Positions 22,832 to 35,482 of a stretch of DNA of 64,000 bases are shown here, piece by piece (the stretch's first letter is position 1; each line of letters opens with the position of its first letter). Made by a program: the position numbers and the translations under genes. The DNA lies in assembly GCA_000750105.3 (NCBI GenBank), contig JPHH03000036.1:186001-250000 (forward strand). The letters are read 5' to 3'. The stretch is from Tolypocladium sp. Sup5 PDA-1 (Eukaryota; Ascomycota; Sordariomycetes; Hypocreales; Ophiocordycipitaceae). Under the pieces are notes generated by a model. The model was given only the letters and a program-made list of their open reading frames with translations, was not told the origin of the DNA and did no database searches.

Positions 22832-23948
22832 CTACATGATCAGGGCCGCAATCAAAGCCAGCCCTCCAATCGCCGAAAAGGGCGGGATCAGGCTGTGAGT
22901 CGAATCAGACCCTGGGACCTGCGATGGGACTGGCGGATGCCCCTCCGGGTCGAATGTGTCCGAGGGTCTGGGCCACAGCGTGCTCTCGGAGGGGTATGCC
23001 GACAGGTCTGGGGTAGCGGGGGTGCTGCAGTTCGTCCCCGTTGGTGGCTCCTCGCCAGAGCCATTGTCTGAGGGATCGGGGTTGGAATATGTTCCTCCTG
23101 ATGGAGGGGACTGTCCGTCTGGGGAATATTCCGGAGGACTGGGGCCAGCTGTTGCATATGGTGACGACGTATCTGGGATGCCATACGAAGGAGTCTCTGG
23201 GGCCTCGTTCGGGGAAACCTGGGGAGCCTGGGTGGGAGGAGTTGGCACCTCGGACGCAGAGTCTCCCTCCTGTGGACAGGGAGACGATGGAGCTGCCCCT
23301 GTCTGCGAGTTAGGAGGGAAGGATGGCACTTGAGGAGCAGGCCCTTCAGGAGTAAAGTATGGGAAAGACGTCGGGGCTTCTGGAGCTGGCCCAGCAGGAG
23401 TGATGAGAGTTGCCACGGGAGGATCTGCAGCTGCCGTCTGTTTGGCCGTGGAACAGGACGTATCCGCTGCAGGAGCAGGATGCACCGTATTGACAGGTCT
23501 GACCGTCATCGGTTCAGGCCCCTGACGCGATGAACCGGTTCCTCCGTAGACGTTGGCAATACCAGGGCCCTCCTTGGGACAAACGCTGCCGCACGAACCG
23601 AGGGCAGGGTTGCCCATGCACGGGTGGTCGCAGGCGCTCTCGTCAACTGGCGTAATGGCACTCGCATCGTCGCCGCAGCGGCAGGCACTGGCTCTTGATC
23701 AGAAAGAGGATCAGGACAGGCTCAGTGGAGGATACATACTCCGGAAAGAGGGCGGCAAAGTGGTGACCCAGGCAAGCTGCCTGGCAGGCCTCTGGAGTCA
23801 GACGACCATCGGAGAAGACAATGGGACTGCCGAAGCAGGACACGTCCACCGATGAGCAGCCATGATAAGTGAATGCCGAGGTGGAGTGGTCGAGTTGGGC
23901 GAGGACATTGGCAACGCCGAGAATGGCGAGCACGAGGGCAACAGCCAT
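22832..23948 (-). CDS. WSC-like cysteine domain, Pro/Ser-rich GPI-anchored protein
   Basis: Exons 23948-23740 and 23693-22832 (46-nt intron) give 356 residues. A signal peptide (MAVALVLAILGVANVLAQ) precedes a WSC-like cysteine module (~20-95: YHGCSSVDVSCFGSP, TPEACQAACLGHHFAALF, ACRCGDDASA, CDHPCMGNPALGSCGSVCP). A long Pro/Ser/Thr/Glu-rich stalk (~100-335) carries few cysteines, and a short hydrophobic end without charges (FSAIGGLALIAALIM) looks like a GPI signal. WSC proteins are wall-stress sensors or glucan-binding surface proteins. This one has no cytoplasmic tail, so a wall-anchored surface protein is more likely than a signalling sensor. A start 13 codons upstream (23987) is possible but would spoil the signal peptide. 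The stalk sequence suggests heavy O-mannosylation (inference). Confidence 0.82.
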
Positions 23949-24910
23949 CTTGTTCGACTGAGAGATGTAGGCTGAGTGTGTGACCAAGGTGCTGGAGGAT
24001 GATCAAGGCCAACTCTGCGCACGGTAGAGGATATCAATGAGGACGATGAACAGAAGAAGAGGAAGAAAAGATGAAACGGCAGAGGAGAGGTCTGAAGAAC
24101 GGGCAGCGAGCCTGAACGTAAATGGAAGGAACTCATGGCAACTGGCGCCCCAGTGCCTTCCCAATACCCTCCTTTTGCACACCGAGACTCGACATTGGAA
24201 AGAGCGAGCACTCACTCGCTGAAACAACGCACGTAAGAAATCATGAAGCTGCCCATATGAGCATTGAATGCCATGAGGCGACGACTGTCCGTGTCGCTAT
24301 CGAGGCATCACAGACGTGGGGGACCAAGTCGCAGCAGGTGGATGCCTTTTCGGCAACAATGGCCCTCATGAGCGCCAGTCTCGGTCCATGCCGATCAATG
24401 CAAACAAGCTAACATGTTGACACGGCCAAGAAACACAAGAGACGTGATTGAGGGCTTGCATCTTGGACTATGAGTCCTGTCAGCTCGCACCATCCTGGGT
24501 GCGTGATCTATGCCGGCCATTTGTGTCGTCATAATATCCATTGGCTCTGTGTGATGACAAGCAGGACATCAACGTGCTGCAGCAGCTGCGACTGACTCAT
24601 CGAAGGTCTGCGCACGAGGCCCAATTGAGTTCGAACGAGCCGTGAGACTCGAGGTGCTAGGTCTTGATGGAGGAGGCAAGGCATGCTGGATCAGCACGTG
24701 ACGAACTACACGATCGTTGGAGCCCCACTCTGCTCGGTGACAAGGCCATGGACACACAGCCAATGAAATCAAAGTGACTGACCCACACAAACGCCCCACA
24801 GCCCTGAGGGCACGAAAACCCCAATTAGCGAAATCTCCCCAGGCGCGCAAAACTTCTGGCGACTCTCACCACCCTCCAACCATCTTCACCGTTGAGCACC
24901 AGCAGTCAAG
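23949..24910. other. Divergent promoter region of WSC protein and rps7
   Basis: About 960 bp between divergent start codons. No additional gene is seen, and strong promoter activity is expected on the rps7 side. Confidence 0.5.
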
Positions 24911-25807
24911 ATGAGCGCCCAGGCCCTGAACAAGATCGCCCCCAACAGCCCTTCGCGGCAAAACCCCTCGGAGCTTGAGCAGAACATTGCTCAGGCTCTG
25001 TACGATCTCGAGACCAACACTGCCGACCTCAAGGTCGCCCTGCGTCCCCTGCAGATCGTCTCTGCCCGCGAGGTGAGAACTACATGAAGATACAACGCAG
25101 TCTGGCCCAGACTTCGAGATCCTGTTCCCAAAGCTATGCGATGGCGGCGACGTGCGTCCCCGAGTGCGAAGCCGATTCGAGAGAATTGACGCCCACCTCT
25201 GCGTGGGACGCGCGCCGAGCCAGACAACATTGACTTGTGGAACAGGACGGGAAGCGGTCCAAGGCTTGTCCTGGAGCTCGCATGCTGACTTTGGGTCTAT
25301 CAGATCGAAGTTGGCCACGGCAAGAAGGCTATTGTCATCTTTGTCCCCGTCCCTTCCCTGCAGGGCTTCCACCGAGTCCAGCAACGGTAAGCTTCCCTGA
25401 GACAACGGGCTTGATGAGAATCCCCCAAACTAACATTGTCCAGCCTGACTCGTGAGCTCGAGAAGAAGTTCTCTGACCGCCATGTCATGATCCTCGCCTC
25501 GCGCCGCATTCTCCCCCGCCCCAAGCGTTCCGCCCGCTCCCGCAACACCCAGAAGCAGAAGCGCCCCCGCTCGCGCACTCTGACTGCTGTCCACGATGCC
25601 ATCCTGGCTGACCTGTGCTTCCCCGTCGAGATTGTCGGCAAGCGCATCCGCACCAAGGAGGACGGCAGCAAGCTGCTCAAGGTCATCCTCGATGAGAAGG
25701 AGCGTGGTGGTGTTGACTACCGCCTGGACACCTACTCCGAGGTCTACCGCCGCTTGACGGGCCGCAACGTCAACTTCGAGTTCCCTCAGAGCACCGCTGA
25801 GTACTAG
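24911..25807 (+). CDS. rps7: 40S ribosomal protein S7 (eS7)
   Basis: Exons 24911-25072, 25304-25386 and 25444-25807 give 202 residues, the normal length for eS7. Recognisable blocks are [92 protein letters not shown] and the C-terminal DTYSEVYRRLTGRNVNFEFP. It is a small-subunit protein needed for 18S rRNA maturation. The first intron is 231 nt, much longer than others in the window. Long first introns are common in fungal ribosomal-protein genes. I looked for C/D-box snoRNA signals inside it and found none. Codon choice is strongly C-ending, consistent with high expression. Confidence 0.95.
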
Positions 25808-25993
25808 ACTGATGTTTGGCATGGCATATGGGGTTGGGAAGTGCTTGTTAGCATTGATGGTTGGTCAAAAACTGGGGCTCGGCGTCTTTGAGAAAGGTAG
25901 CTTGATAATGACACAGGCTACTTTATGATTTCATCAAATCTCATTTGACCACTGTTCGTCATCTATTCTTGGGGTATCTAGATGTATCGTCCA

Positions 25994-27759
25994 TTATTCG
26001 TGATTGATGTGTCCAACACCAAGGACACACCAATATGCCAGCTCTCGCTTCTCCCTTGCTTCCTTGTCTTTGCCTGGCGCAGACCCCATGTCGTTTTGCG
26101 CGTCCGCCTCCCATTCCATGCGTATAAACATTGGTATCTCCAAGACGTCCTCGTCCTCTTTGAGCGGACTGTCGTCCACCTCGCCATCTTTGCTGGTGAT
26201 TGCCAGGTGTTCGGGTCGCAGCGAGGCTGGAATTACCTCGAGGACGATGCTGACCCAGTTGCGACCCCGTTCCCATATCTTGCCCGCCTCACCACCGGCT
26301 GAAGCATCTTCCCCCTTGCGGCTTCGGTCTCTACCGTCGTCCTTCAAGGCGTCGTCCCACATGTCCGTGTTGGCGTCAACTTCGAACTGCGGGCACAGCA
26401 CCGTCACCTTGCTCGAGAAGCGTCCCGGTGTCGTGTTTGGCGTCGCGAGCGTGACTTTGATGTTGTCGAAGAGCGGGTTCTTGAAGGTGAGGATGTATTG
26501 ATACGGTTTCAGTGGCGTGAGCGGAGCTTCTTCGGCGACGCCGGGCCGGGATGTGACGGGTACGGCCGCAGCGGTGGGATTCATGGGGCGGATCGTGATG
26601 GTTGGGATGTATGACTTGGCGACGAGGCGGATCTTGAAGCGCGTCGAGGTCACCTTGTTCTCTGGCTTGGATATGATGTGTCGACAGACGGGGCAGCGCT
26701 TCGAGCGCTTCGTGCGGAGGAGATACGGGATGGGTCGTAGGTCGTCTTGGAAGCGCGCAGCCTCGAGCTGTGCTTCCCTTTGCTCGCGCGAGGTCGTCGC
26801 GTCCCAGCCCTCGTGCGTCAGCTTCTTGATCGAGCTCGACTCGTCCAGCTGCGCCAACTTAAGCCCTTCGTCGGTGTTTAGAGCCTCGCGTATGACATCC
26901 TGGGTCTCTTTCTGCATTCTGCTAGCGTGACCGCGTCCTGAGTAGAGCGACATGATGCGCGACAGGGCAGCTGGGGAGGAGAAGCCCACGCTGTCTTGCA
27001 ACGGCATCCCGCCAAGCGAAGCAGGGCCGTCGTCGAGCTGGCTCTTGTAAAAGGCCTTTAAACTCGCAAAGTGTAAATCTCGGTCGACCTGCTCGTCCGG
27101 GAGCGGAGGCTCCTCTGGGTTCTCCTTCCGCCGGTCCCTGACATCCTTGGCTGTGATCTTTGGCTGTCCGCCGTTGTTCATCTTGGCGAGCTGGGAGTGT
27201 ATGCCGCCGAGGCGGTCGAACTCGATGCCCGTCTCCGTGGACGTCCAGTTGCAGTACTGGCAGAAGAAGGCAAACGGCCCGCCCGCGGCGGTGGGCTGGT
27301 TCTCGCCGCCGACGCGAACCTCCTCGGCGGCGGGCTGGATGGCGCCGATCTGGAGGGGGCCAATGCAGACGGGGCACTGGTAGCAGCTTCGAGTGCACCT
27401 TTGGAGTCGCTGTGAGCTCGCGCGCGGCGTGGCATCGGGGTCGCCCGGGGGGGGGGGGGCGCCTACCTGTTGCCTTCGCTGCGGAGGTTGCTGCTAGGAA
27501 CCTCGAACAGGCAGTTAGGACAGTAGTAGGTGACCGTCTCTTCGGTTACGCATCTCGGGCAGCGTATCTGCTGGCAGTCCTCGCAGTACAGGAGGTACTC
27601 GAGCGGATACAGGCTGTAGTTTGATCGCGGCGCGCGAGGGTCAAAGGTCCGCTCGTCCTCCTCGTCTTCCTGGTCGTCGGGGGAAGCATCGCTGCGATCG
27701 GCGCCCGATTGATCCGAGCAAGGGCACTGTATGTATGTGTACGGGGTTGAGCGCGCCAT
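25994..27759 (-). CDS. Dynactin subunit 4 (p62)
   Basis: Exons 27759-27467 and 27398-25994 give 565 residues. The N-terminal part has the paired-cysteine zinc-binding pattern of p62 (YCEDCQQIRCPRCV, YYCPNCLFEV, CYQCPVCIG, FFCQYCNWTSTETG). Later come SKRCPVCRHIISKPENK, then the beta-rich C-terminal region (FKIRLVAKSYIPTITIRPMN, YQYILTFKNPLFDNIKVTLA). The protein is part of the pointed-end complex of dynactin, which links dynein to cargo. The Neurospora counterpart is one of the ropy genes required for straight hyphal growth. The intron (27466-27399) contains a run of 13 G on the plus strand, a likely site of sequencing length error but outside the coding sequence. It converges with rps7 (186 bp between stops). 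Confidence 0.9.
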
Positions 27760-29941
27760 ATCTGACGCTACATCCCGACGCTGTGAGGTTCAAGGCGCGA
27801 CGGTGTCTGGGTTGTGCCTGTCGGTCCTGGAAGTTCAAGGTGAGCTTCGGTGAGTGGTGCAGTCAGGTGACTCCAGTGGTTGGGTCTGTGCCAAGCTGGT
27901 GTCCAATGTCCATCCCGGTCAAGCTCCTCACTCCGACCAGCAGCATCCCGACGTCGATCAGAATCTCGATCTCTCGATGGACCTGGCTCAGTCCTTTTTG
28001 CCAGGAGATCAGCCGAGTGGCTACCGTCATTATTCGTTGCCCATCCTGACGCGGCGTGGAATATCCATATTCTGTGCTTGCCACCAAAAGCAATGTCACA
28101 AGTTCACGCCACGATTGCAAGCGCTGTGCCACGTCATTTGGAGCAGTGACACGCGAAGCAATATGCATGACTTTAACTACTTGCGCATTCGATATGCATG
28201 GCCGCCGTGGCAGCGTCAAACGGTGTCGTTAGTGCGACTCAATGGCTTAGCCGGGCAAGCCGGGCTCGAAGGAGCTGCAGTGAAACATGCTGGTGGGAGC
28301 GGGCCAGTGCCAGTCGCACTCGCACAATGATGGCATCGTGCCGTTGACAAACGCCTTGTTTGATCTCTGGTTGTCACTGTTCAGGGGGTGGCGGCCAGCA
28401 ATCTTCTTCCTCGACAACCCGAAGCACCCGAACGCCTATGCTTTTCAGCTCCGAAGCACGCAAGGCTGCTGGCGAGTCCGTGCTGTGGGTGGCGCTGCGA
28501 GAATGCGTTGTCCAGCGGCTTGCTCCTGTGTGTCTTACACCGACCGACTGATGTGGCCCCCATGGTGCAATTGCGTCGGTGAGACTGGGTGACTTTATGC
28601 CTGGAAAGTTGGAAACTAACGGTGTTGATGCTGATCAACGCAGTCTAGGGCGAGCCAGGAAGGAGCTTGAGCTGCCAAACAACGAGGGCCGGCCGCAATT
28701 GACATGGGAAATGAAGGCCATCGCATTCAGCTCGTGGCGCGCAATATCGTTGTTAAGCGACAGGCACTACGGAGTAGCAGGTGGGGTTTGGAGCCTTGTT
28801 GATTTCGGCGACTCGAGCTGCCGTCGTCATCTCCAGGGGCAGGAACTCTGATATCAGATCTGGGCCGATTTGAAGTGGGCCTCGTTCGTGGGATCTGTCA
28901 TGGCCATGGCCCTGAGCCCAAGAACAAAAATGCTGGACTGATATGCAACGACATGGCAACGCTCGCGGAAACAGGATGGCGGGCTGTGACGATTGCAAAA
29001 TTTAGCAAGCTACGTTCATTTCGAGAAGCAAACCTGTTGTGCGTCCGACATTGCCGACGCATCGAATTCCAGGAGGCGCCGACTTCTGCGATGAGCTCAT
29101 TAGCGTCAACATCTCATCAGAGGGCATCCCTGCTCCAATCTTGCGCCCTTGGCCAGGAGGCGGTTCCAGGTCTCGCGTGAATTGCTCGATTGCTGCCAAT
29201 GGCAGGTGTCAAGGCCGGCAGAAGCATTCTCGGAGCGCAAAACCAATCTTTCACAGTCGCTTCAGCTTCACAGCAGCGATGGAGGACATATTCTGAACCG
29301 AAAGAATGGGAACTGGCGTTGCCAACTCACGATGCTTTTCAACGTGTGTCTCTCTCCGTCGGCTGCAACAGGGGCCCCCACACCGTCATGGGGTGGCACC
29401 AAGACAGGGGTTGTGGCTACCGTAGCACTTGCATGGCAATCCCCTTGTTGATGAATTCCGACCGACAAGATGGATTACGCCAAGATTTGCGCTCAATTGA
29501 GCTGGCTCCGAGACTTGGTCGAGTTGACTGGCCCCTAAATGATTCATGGATCGTCGACGACTCGTCCGTCAAGCTTCCTTTACACCTTGCACCACTGCCG
29601 CCGTGAGATCTCGCTGCTTGCCGCCCAACCATGGCGCACCTGGAGATGTTGACGCCCTGCCCGACGTTGATTTGACGTCAAGGTGCATTTGGAATCGAAG
29701 CAATTGTGTCTGGAACAGGTTTTCCAGTGTTGCTGTTGACGTCGTCTCGCATGCGAGTAGTTGGGCATACACGAGCCGTGTGACCGGAAACGGACGTATT
29801 GTTGGACCCCCTCCGGCCGCCCGGTCCAAACCTGAGAGCTTGAGTGCTCGGCCGGGAAGTTGAACAACGGCATTGTTGACCATCATTGCCAAACTTCTGA
29901 CGGCTTCGTCGTCGACGGTATGCAGAGTGCGAGATCCTACA
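27760..29941. other. 2.2-kb intergenic, divergent promoters
   Basis: It lies between the start of the p62 gene (minus) and the first supported codon of the DUF8004-type gene (plus). Its ORFs lack domain or splice support. The right end may contain one more 5' exon of the following gene, because its frame stays open to a stop at 29861 without an earlier ATG. Confidence 0.45.
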
Positions 29942-32569
29942 ATGGCACCAGCATCGTACACTACCACGAACTCGAGACCGGTATCGAGGGCCAGCATTGC
30001 GAATAGCTGCATCAGTAGCCGCACGGCTCGAATTGCGACCCTCAAGCAATGGGATGGCGCAAGGAGGACACACAAGGAGTGGGACAGCCTGGGAAGGGTA
30101 CGTGTGTTCCATGCGAGCTTCAACATCATTGCCTGACATGGCCACCACAGGACCCCGATCTCTGGATGCGGGACGGCAACTGCTTTGTCTATCTGCACGG
30201 AAAAGGCCGTTCAAAGAGGGGCCCGTCCTTCAAGCTGCCATTTTCAGCGCTCCTCGCGACCAAATGCTTCCCTTTCATCGAGCGATTCCTAGTCACGGAC
30301 GGATATCGGCCACGAACAGTCGATGAAATTGGACGATGGTACCGCCTCAACCCAAGACGCACGGTCGAGCTCTACATCCCGCCGCCGACGGCCGACAAAG
30401 CGCAAGCGCGCCTCTATCATCTGGCGACAAGGAACTTCTTGGCATGGGTTGTCAGAAGGTCGATGGTTGGCGAATACCTGGGAAGCGCTCTCGTGGCTCT
30501 GCTTCACAGCATGCATGAGTTTCGGACCGGCGTCAAGGACAACCTCAGCGACTTGATGGACTACCTCGACGAAGAGGGCTACTTGTTCCTGGCCGACCAG
30601 CCCAGTCACGCGATGGCACTCTTATTCCTGGCCGAATCTTTCCAACTCGGCGAACTGTACACCCGGGCGTTTGCACACTGCGTTGGTATGAGCGAGCGCT
30701 TGTACTCTAGCACCGAGTACCATGTGGGTAGTCGTGCACCTTTACTTTATGTGAATTGAAAACTGACATTCTCGACAGAACGTCAGCGCGGTGTCGAGAA
30801 GTCTCATCAGACAAGCACGGGTGGAGATGAATGCTAGATTGGAGACTTCGGGCGTCATGCTCAAGAACTTTCTCGACGAGGAGCTCTCAGAGGCACATGT
30901 CGGCATCCCGTCCGGTATTCGCGCACACCTAGAACGCTTTCGCAGCTTCCTCCTTTCGTTTTACAGTACCAAACTTGGCTACTATCCCCCGCGGTCGTTT
31001 AACGCAAAAGTTTACCGCACAATGGGGGATGATTTCGCTGCGCTGTATAAGCTGCTGGAGGACGATGGCTCTTTTGAGTTTATGCCCTCAGCCGCTGCTG
31101 GAGGCATCTGCACTCTGCAAATTGTCCAGTCTTTTGACAAACGCAACAAGCTTGAGCCTCTGGAACACCCACTGCCTCTGCTGCCCCAGCTCGACCAGCA
31201 GAGTGGGATGAAGCGAATCGGCTGGCTTCCACGAGGAGGCAAGGGCAAGGCTGACCAACGGCAGCTGGAATATGCAGCGCTCGTCAGGGCATCGAATTGG
31301 AGGGAGGGCATATTCAGCAACGATCTCGTTCGAGCTTACCGAAAATTTGAAGAGGACTCGGTGGTGTCGCCGAACAAGGCAGACAGACATGAAAAGGTGT
31401 CCCTGGTGGACGCGCGCAAGGTTCGCTGGATTCTGGTGTACGCCATTCACCAAACTCTCCGCCACGCAACCCAAAGACCCTCAGGACTCGCCGATGATAG
31501 GGATGCAAGCTATCTTTTGGCAACCTCCGACAACCAATTCCCGTGGAAAGAGGCGTATAATGTTGTGCAGCTCGTGCGGAGGCAAACGGACATGGCCACC
31601 GAGCGCGCGCCTCTTGCTACCTGGGGCGACCCGTCGTTGCAAAGCTTTACTGGAGGAATCGAGATCAAACCCGACATTGACTACCTTGCTCTGACACACA
31701 AGACACCTCGGCCAAGGGGACGGGGATCATCTGTTCCGACCGCTTCTGACGCACATGCACCGACTATTTCGCGGTCAAACTCCGTCACGCAAGTCTTGAG
31801 CCGCAGTTCAACACTCCGGAGGTCAGTACGACGGTTCAAGCAGGCAACCTCCACGCCGCCGAAAACGGCACCGTCACCATCCAAGCCCATGTATCACGAG
31901 ATCGTGGTGCACGGGTACGGCAACGGGACGAATAGTGTCAACCTTGATGCTGGTGAGACGACGCCGCTTGGTACGTTGGCGAAGTGGGCCAGCAGAAGCG
32001 CATCGACGGCCTCGCAGTCGGACTCGAGCGCCAGCTCTGCATTCGCGAGCACGGTCAGCCCGGCAGAGACCTTGGCCTCTTCTGTTACTTCGCCGAGTCC
32101 GACCTCTGCCGATGCGTCGCTGGAGGCGGTGCTCAAGCATAGGAGATGGAGCCAGCAAGACGTCATCTCGAGCAAGACAATATCTCCGGCCAGTGGCATC
32201 GCCAAGTCCAACTCTATCAAACGGCGGCCCATGAGCGCAGCCATTGAGAGCTACAACTACGCCAAATCCTTTGGACAATTCGTGGAGAACGAGGGACGGA
32301 ACATGCTTGCCGGTGCGGCGGGCGTCTCGAGGCGTCACAGCACCATCATCCCAGAGCTGAAGCGCAAGTGTTCGATGCCGCAAGCGCGGTCGATGCCTCT
32401 GCCAAACGTCATCGATGAGGAGCCCGGCATCCTGGCCCGGGACTCGTGTGACTGGACGGCTATGGAAGCGTTCTTGACTGGCAAGACGGCGGGCGTGGAC
32501 ACGGATGGCAATGCGGTGCCTGCGTGGGAGCAGTATGCCGACCTGGGAGGGCTCACGGAGGTGAGGTAG
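29942..32569 (+). CDS. DUF8004-type conserved fungal protein
   Basis: Exons 29942-30097, 30151-30723 and 30779-32569 join to 839 residues. The conserved N-terminal block (LKQWDGARRTHKEWDSLG then DPDLWMRDGNCFVYLHGKG, FKLPFSALLATKCFPFIER, VELYIPPPTADKAQARLYHL and LADQPSHAMALLFLAESFQL) is what I recall for the large fungal DUF8004 family of unknown function. The second half is a Ser/Thr/Pro-rich disordered region with several SRSNS-like and RRHST-like phosphosites. The block between (GIRAHLERFRSFLLSFYSTK) is helical and well conserved. No signal peptide or membrane segment is present, so it is cytosolic or nuclear. The start is uncertain: ATG 29942 is the first in-frame ATG after a stop, but an upstream exon is possible. 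I infer no specific activity. Confidence 0.75.
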
Positions 32570-33053
32570 AAGGCCGCAAGGGTAACTCTGGGAGAGGGGA
32601 GAACGGCGCCGATGCTGTGGCATTTCATCTTTATTTTGTTGGCTTTGATACCCGATGTCCATGGACTGGACGCACCAAGTTATGATTGACGCGATCGTTT
32701 TAGATGCACTAAGTAGTGGGCACAGCAGCCCAGAGAGACATGGTTATTTGCTTAGAGCCATATGATTCCGTTTGTGTGTCACCCGGTGTTGGAGGCGATC
32801 GGGCTGTCTCGGTGACACTGGATACATAGTTACTGCTTCAAGGACTTATGTCCACAGATCAGCACGTAGGGGATAACGGTCCTGCATTTTTGCATTCATT
32901 AAACAATCGGGGTATTTCACAAACATGCGCACACAGCCAGCTACTACATCCTTCCCATGACCACATTTTTGCGCCCGACAGGCACATATATCACATGGTT
33001 GCCACCGTCCGAGCTGGCCAAGCTGGACTAGACTTGTACCATGAATCGGCAGC
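32570..33053. other. Convergent 3' region
   Basis: It lies between the stops of the DUF8004-type gene and the EXPERA-like gene. No gene is seen. Confidence 0.5.
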
Positions 33054-33919
33054 CTACTCCTTCTTGGCGTGGGTAGAGGCCGTCTCGAGGCCCTCTAGGA
33101 TGTCGCCGCCGAGGGACCAGATCATGTAGGCCGAGCCGACGAGCCACGCGCCGCTGTCAATGGTCAGCGAGCTGTTAGAATGAGTTGGGGATCTGGGCAC
33201 CGGACTTGGGGATGATCCAGAGGTAGAGGAGGTCGATGAAGGTGTTGTGGCCGATGTTGCCGAAGCCGCTGTAGTACTCGTTCATCCCTGCGCGTGTCAG
33301 CAAGATACGCCTCGAGCTGGCCTTCAGCTCTCCTCCGTATAAGTGACCACCCACAGTACAGCACCGTCTTGCTCAGCGTCATGACGGCCGCGCTGAAGCC
33401 AATCAGCACCGCCGCCGCGCCGGCCCGCCCGCTCACGGCCCTGGTGCCCGCGCCGCCGCCGCCGCCGGTGGACGTGCCGCGCGCAAAGTACAGCCACAGG
33501 TAGGCGACGTACATGGCCGACTCGACGAGGTTCAGGAAGGCCTGGGCGCCGGTGAAGCCGTTGCGCGCGTGAAAGGCCTTCCAGCCGTAGACGTGGTCGA
33601 CCTGGCCGTAGAGCTTGTAGGGCGCCCAGAGGGGCCAGTGCAGCGCGCCGCCCTCCATGGTGTGCGGGCGGCCGAGCACGTAGACGGTGTCCCAGGCGAC
33701 GAGGGGCAGGGAGACGGCCATCCAGAGGAGCGTCGCGGGGGTCGGGGCGTGCGACCAGCCGCTTGCTTTCCTGCGACGGGCGACGGTCGTGGTGGAGGAG
33801 CGCGGCGCGGCGGCGGCGGCGGCGGTGCGCTTGGAGCGCGCGGGCTTGGTGGGCGAGGGGGAGCTGCTCTCGGGGCCGGCGCTGTCGGCGCGGGAGGAGG
33901 AGGCGCGTGTGCTGACCAT
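33054..33919 (-). CDS. EXPERA-like multi-pass membrane protein
   Basis: Exons 33919-33355, 33287-33206 and 33153-33054 give 248 residues. A basic, Ser/Ala-rich cytosolic N-terminus (~1-60, with an alanine run) is followed by hydrophobic segments: TPATLLWMAVSLPLVAWDTV, AQAFLNLVESAMYVAYLWLY, AAAVLIGFSAAVMTLSKTVL and FIDLLYLWIIPNGAWLVGSA. Motifs HTMEGGALHWPLWAPYKLYG and NEYYSGFGNIGHN belong to a fungus-wide membrane family. It resembles the EXPERA (emopamil-binding-protein/TMEM97) fold in topology and in acidic/aromatic residues within helices. Sterol isomerase activity is not established for this group. The donor of intron 2 (GTCCGG) is weak but gives the conserved IIPNGAW junction in phase. 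ATG 33919 was chosen because upstream frame sequence is low-complexity. Confidence 0.75.
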
Positions 33920-34647
33920 GGTGGTGGTAGGGCGGGTGTATGGTTGGGAGAGTTGATGCTGGCGAGGGTGGTGGCGATGGTGGAAGAAGGTGGGCTGTTG
34001 TTTACAGTACGAGTACACCGCGGACGAGGAGGACCACCTCACCCACGGGACCGGCCGAACTCGAGTCCGTCCGTCTGGGGGCGCGTCAATTGGATGCGCG
34101 ACGAAACGCAACTCTAATAAACAGCGCAAAGCAAGCTACTACTAACAGAGGAAGCTCCAGCTCAGCTCGTCTCTGCACAGGCCGGCGGGGGGTTTGGCTT
34201 TGAGTTCTGGCGCGAATCCAGAACACTGGCCGCTTTGGGCCGCGCCACGCTGGGCTGCTGCTGGAGCCGTGACGTCCTGCCGCGGCCCGGGTCGTGGGTC
34301 TTCCGCTGTTGGGGAATTGCGGGGGGGGGAGGAGGAGGAGGCTGGGGCCGGATCTCGGAATGTCGAGGTGCTGAAAGGGGCCATCAGTTGGGATTTAGTC
34401 GCATCTCTGAATGTCTGGAGAAGGCTTTGGCATCTTAGTTCCTTGTCATTGTCTAATTGCGCGGCTGCGATGCCACTTATACTCTCACCGATGAGAGATG
34501 TGACTGCTACGTTCATGTTGTTGGCTGAGCTTGAGCCAGCACTCGCGCCTTGGTCAACATTCACATGCCGCGGAACCGCAGATTCGAGACCAAACCCCAA
34601 TTTTTTTTATTTTAAAGCTGATACCCTTCAGCATTTCCCTGGCAAAA
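33920..34647. other. Intergenic between two minus-strand genes
   Basis: It holds the promoter of the EXPERA-like gene and the 3' flank of the DUF924 gene. There are G-rich and T-rich homopolymer runs (34320-34328; 34601-34608) and no supported gene. Confidence 0.5.
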
Positions 34648-35482
34648 TCACTGAGTAAACGTCTCGCCCCCATTCGCGAGATATTCCGTCTCCTCGGCCG
34701 TCGTCTCCCGCCCCATGGCCTTGTTGCGGTGCGGATATCGCCCGAACCGCTTGATTATATCAAAGTGCTTCTTCTCAAAGTCGACGTACACGTTCACGAG
34801 CTTCTTGGCGTCCTCGACGTTGGCCCGCACCACCTTGGCCGCCGTGCCGCGATACTCGCCTCCCTGGCCGGACACGTCTTCGGCCCTGTCGCCCTCCGCA
34901 AGCGCGTAGACGTCCTTGAGCATGCGCCCATACTCGGCCACCGCCGTCTCGTGCGCGCCAATGTCCTCGGAGTGCATGAGCGGCATGTAGAACCAGTTGC
35001 GGTAAGCAAACTGCCACCGGATCTGCGGCTCCGTGTCGGGGATGCCGCGGGCGATGGCCGCGAGCGAGACCTCCCGCGCGATGGGGTCGAAGACGGTGAA
35101 AGCCACGGTCGCGGAGGCGCCGCGGTAGCAGTTGCGCGGGATCTGGTCCAGCAGGAGGATGAGGCTGAGCCAGTCGCGCGGGTCGGTCGGTTGCACGGCG
35201 TCGAGGATGTCGGCACCAGACTTGGCGCCGGACTCCCGGAGGGCTTCCAGCGTCGGCGCGAAGCGTTCCCTACGTTCATGTTAGCAGTGGGCTACAGAAA
35301 CGACGGCAAGAGGCAGCTTACACGCAGACCCGGTCGAGCTCCTCGCCGCCAAAGAACCAGCGCTTGGTGTCGTTCCAGGTCGGCAGGACAAAGGAGTCGG
35401 GGCTGGCAAAGTGCTCGAACCAAAAGTCGCGGACTTCGCGCAGCAGCGCAGGCGTGAGGTGCGGCTTCACGCTGCTCGTCAT
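34648..35482 (-). CDS. DUF924 family protein
   Basis: Exons 35482-35322 and 35269-34648 give 260 residues. Hallmarks of DUF924 are visible: VRDFWFEH near the start, KRWFFGGEELDR, the motif LILLLDQIPRNCYRGAS, WFYMPLMHSEDI and the C-terminal RFGRYPHRNKAMGRETTAEE. The fold is an all-helical, TPR-like bundle found in bacteria and eukaryotes. No enzymatic role is agreed. It has no targeting signal, although the first methionine in the frame (35506) would add MQTPARPN and is less likely given the conserved start MTSSVKPHLTPALLREVRDF. The single 52-nt intron falls between RVC and VERFAPTLEAL. Confidence 0.85.

Noticed and set aside
25073..25303. Possible intronic snoRNA in the long first intron of rps7
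   Set aside because: No C box (RTGATGA) with a matching D box (CTGA) and terminal stem was found.
29569..30198. 209-codon minus-strand frame at the 5' end of the DUF8004-type gene
   Set aside because: It overlaps the real plus-strand exons with conserved motifs, and nothing recognisable is encoded.
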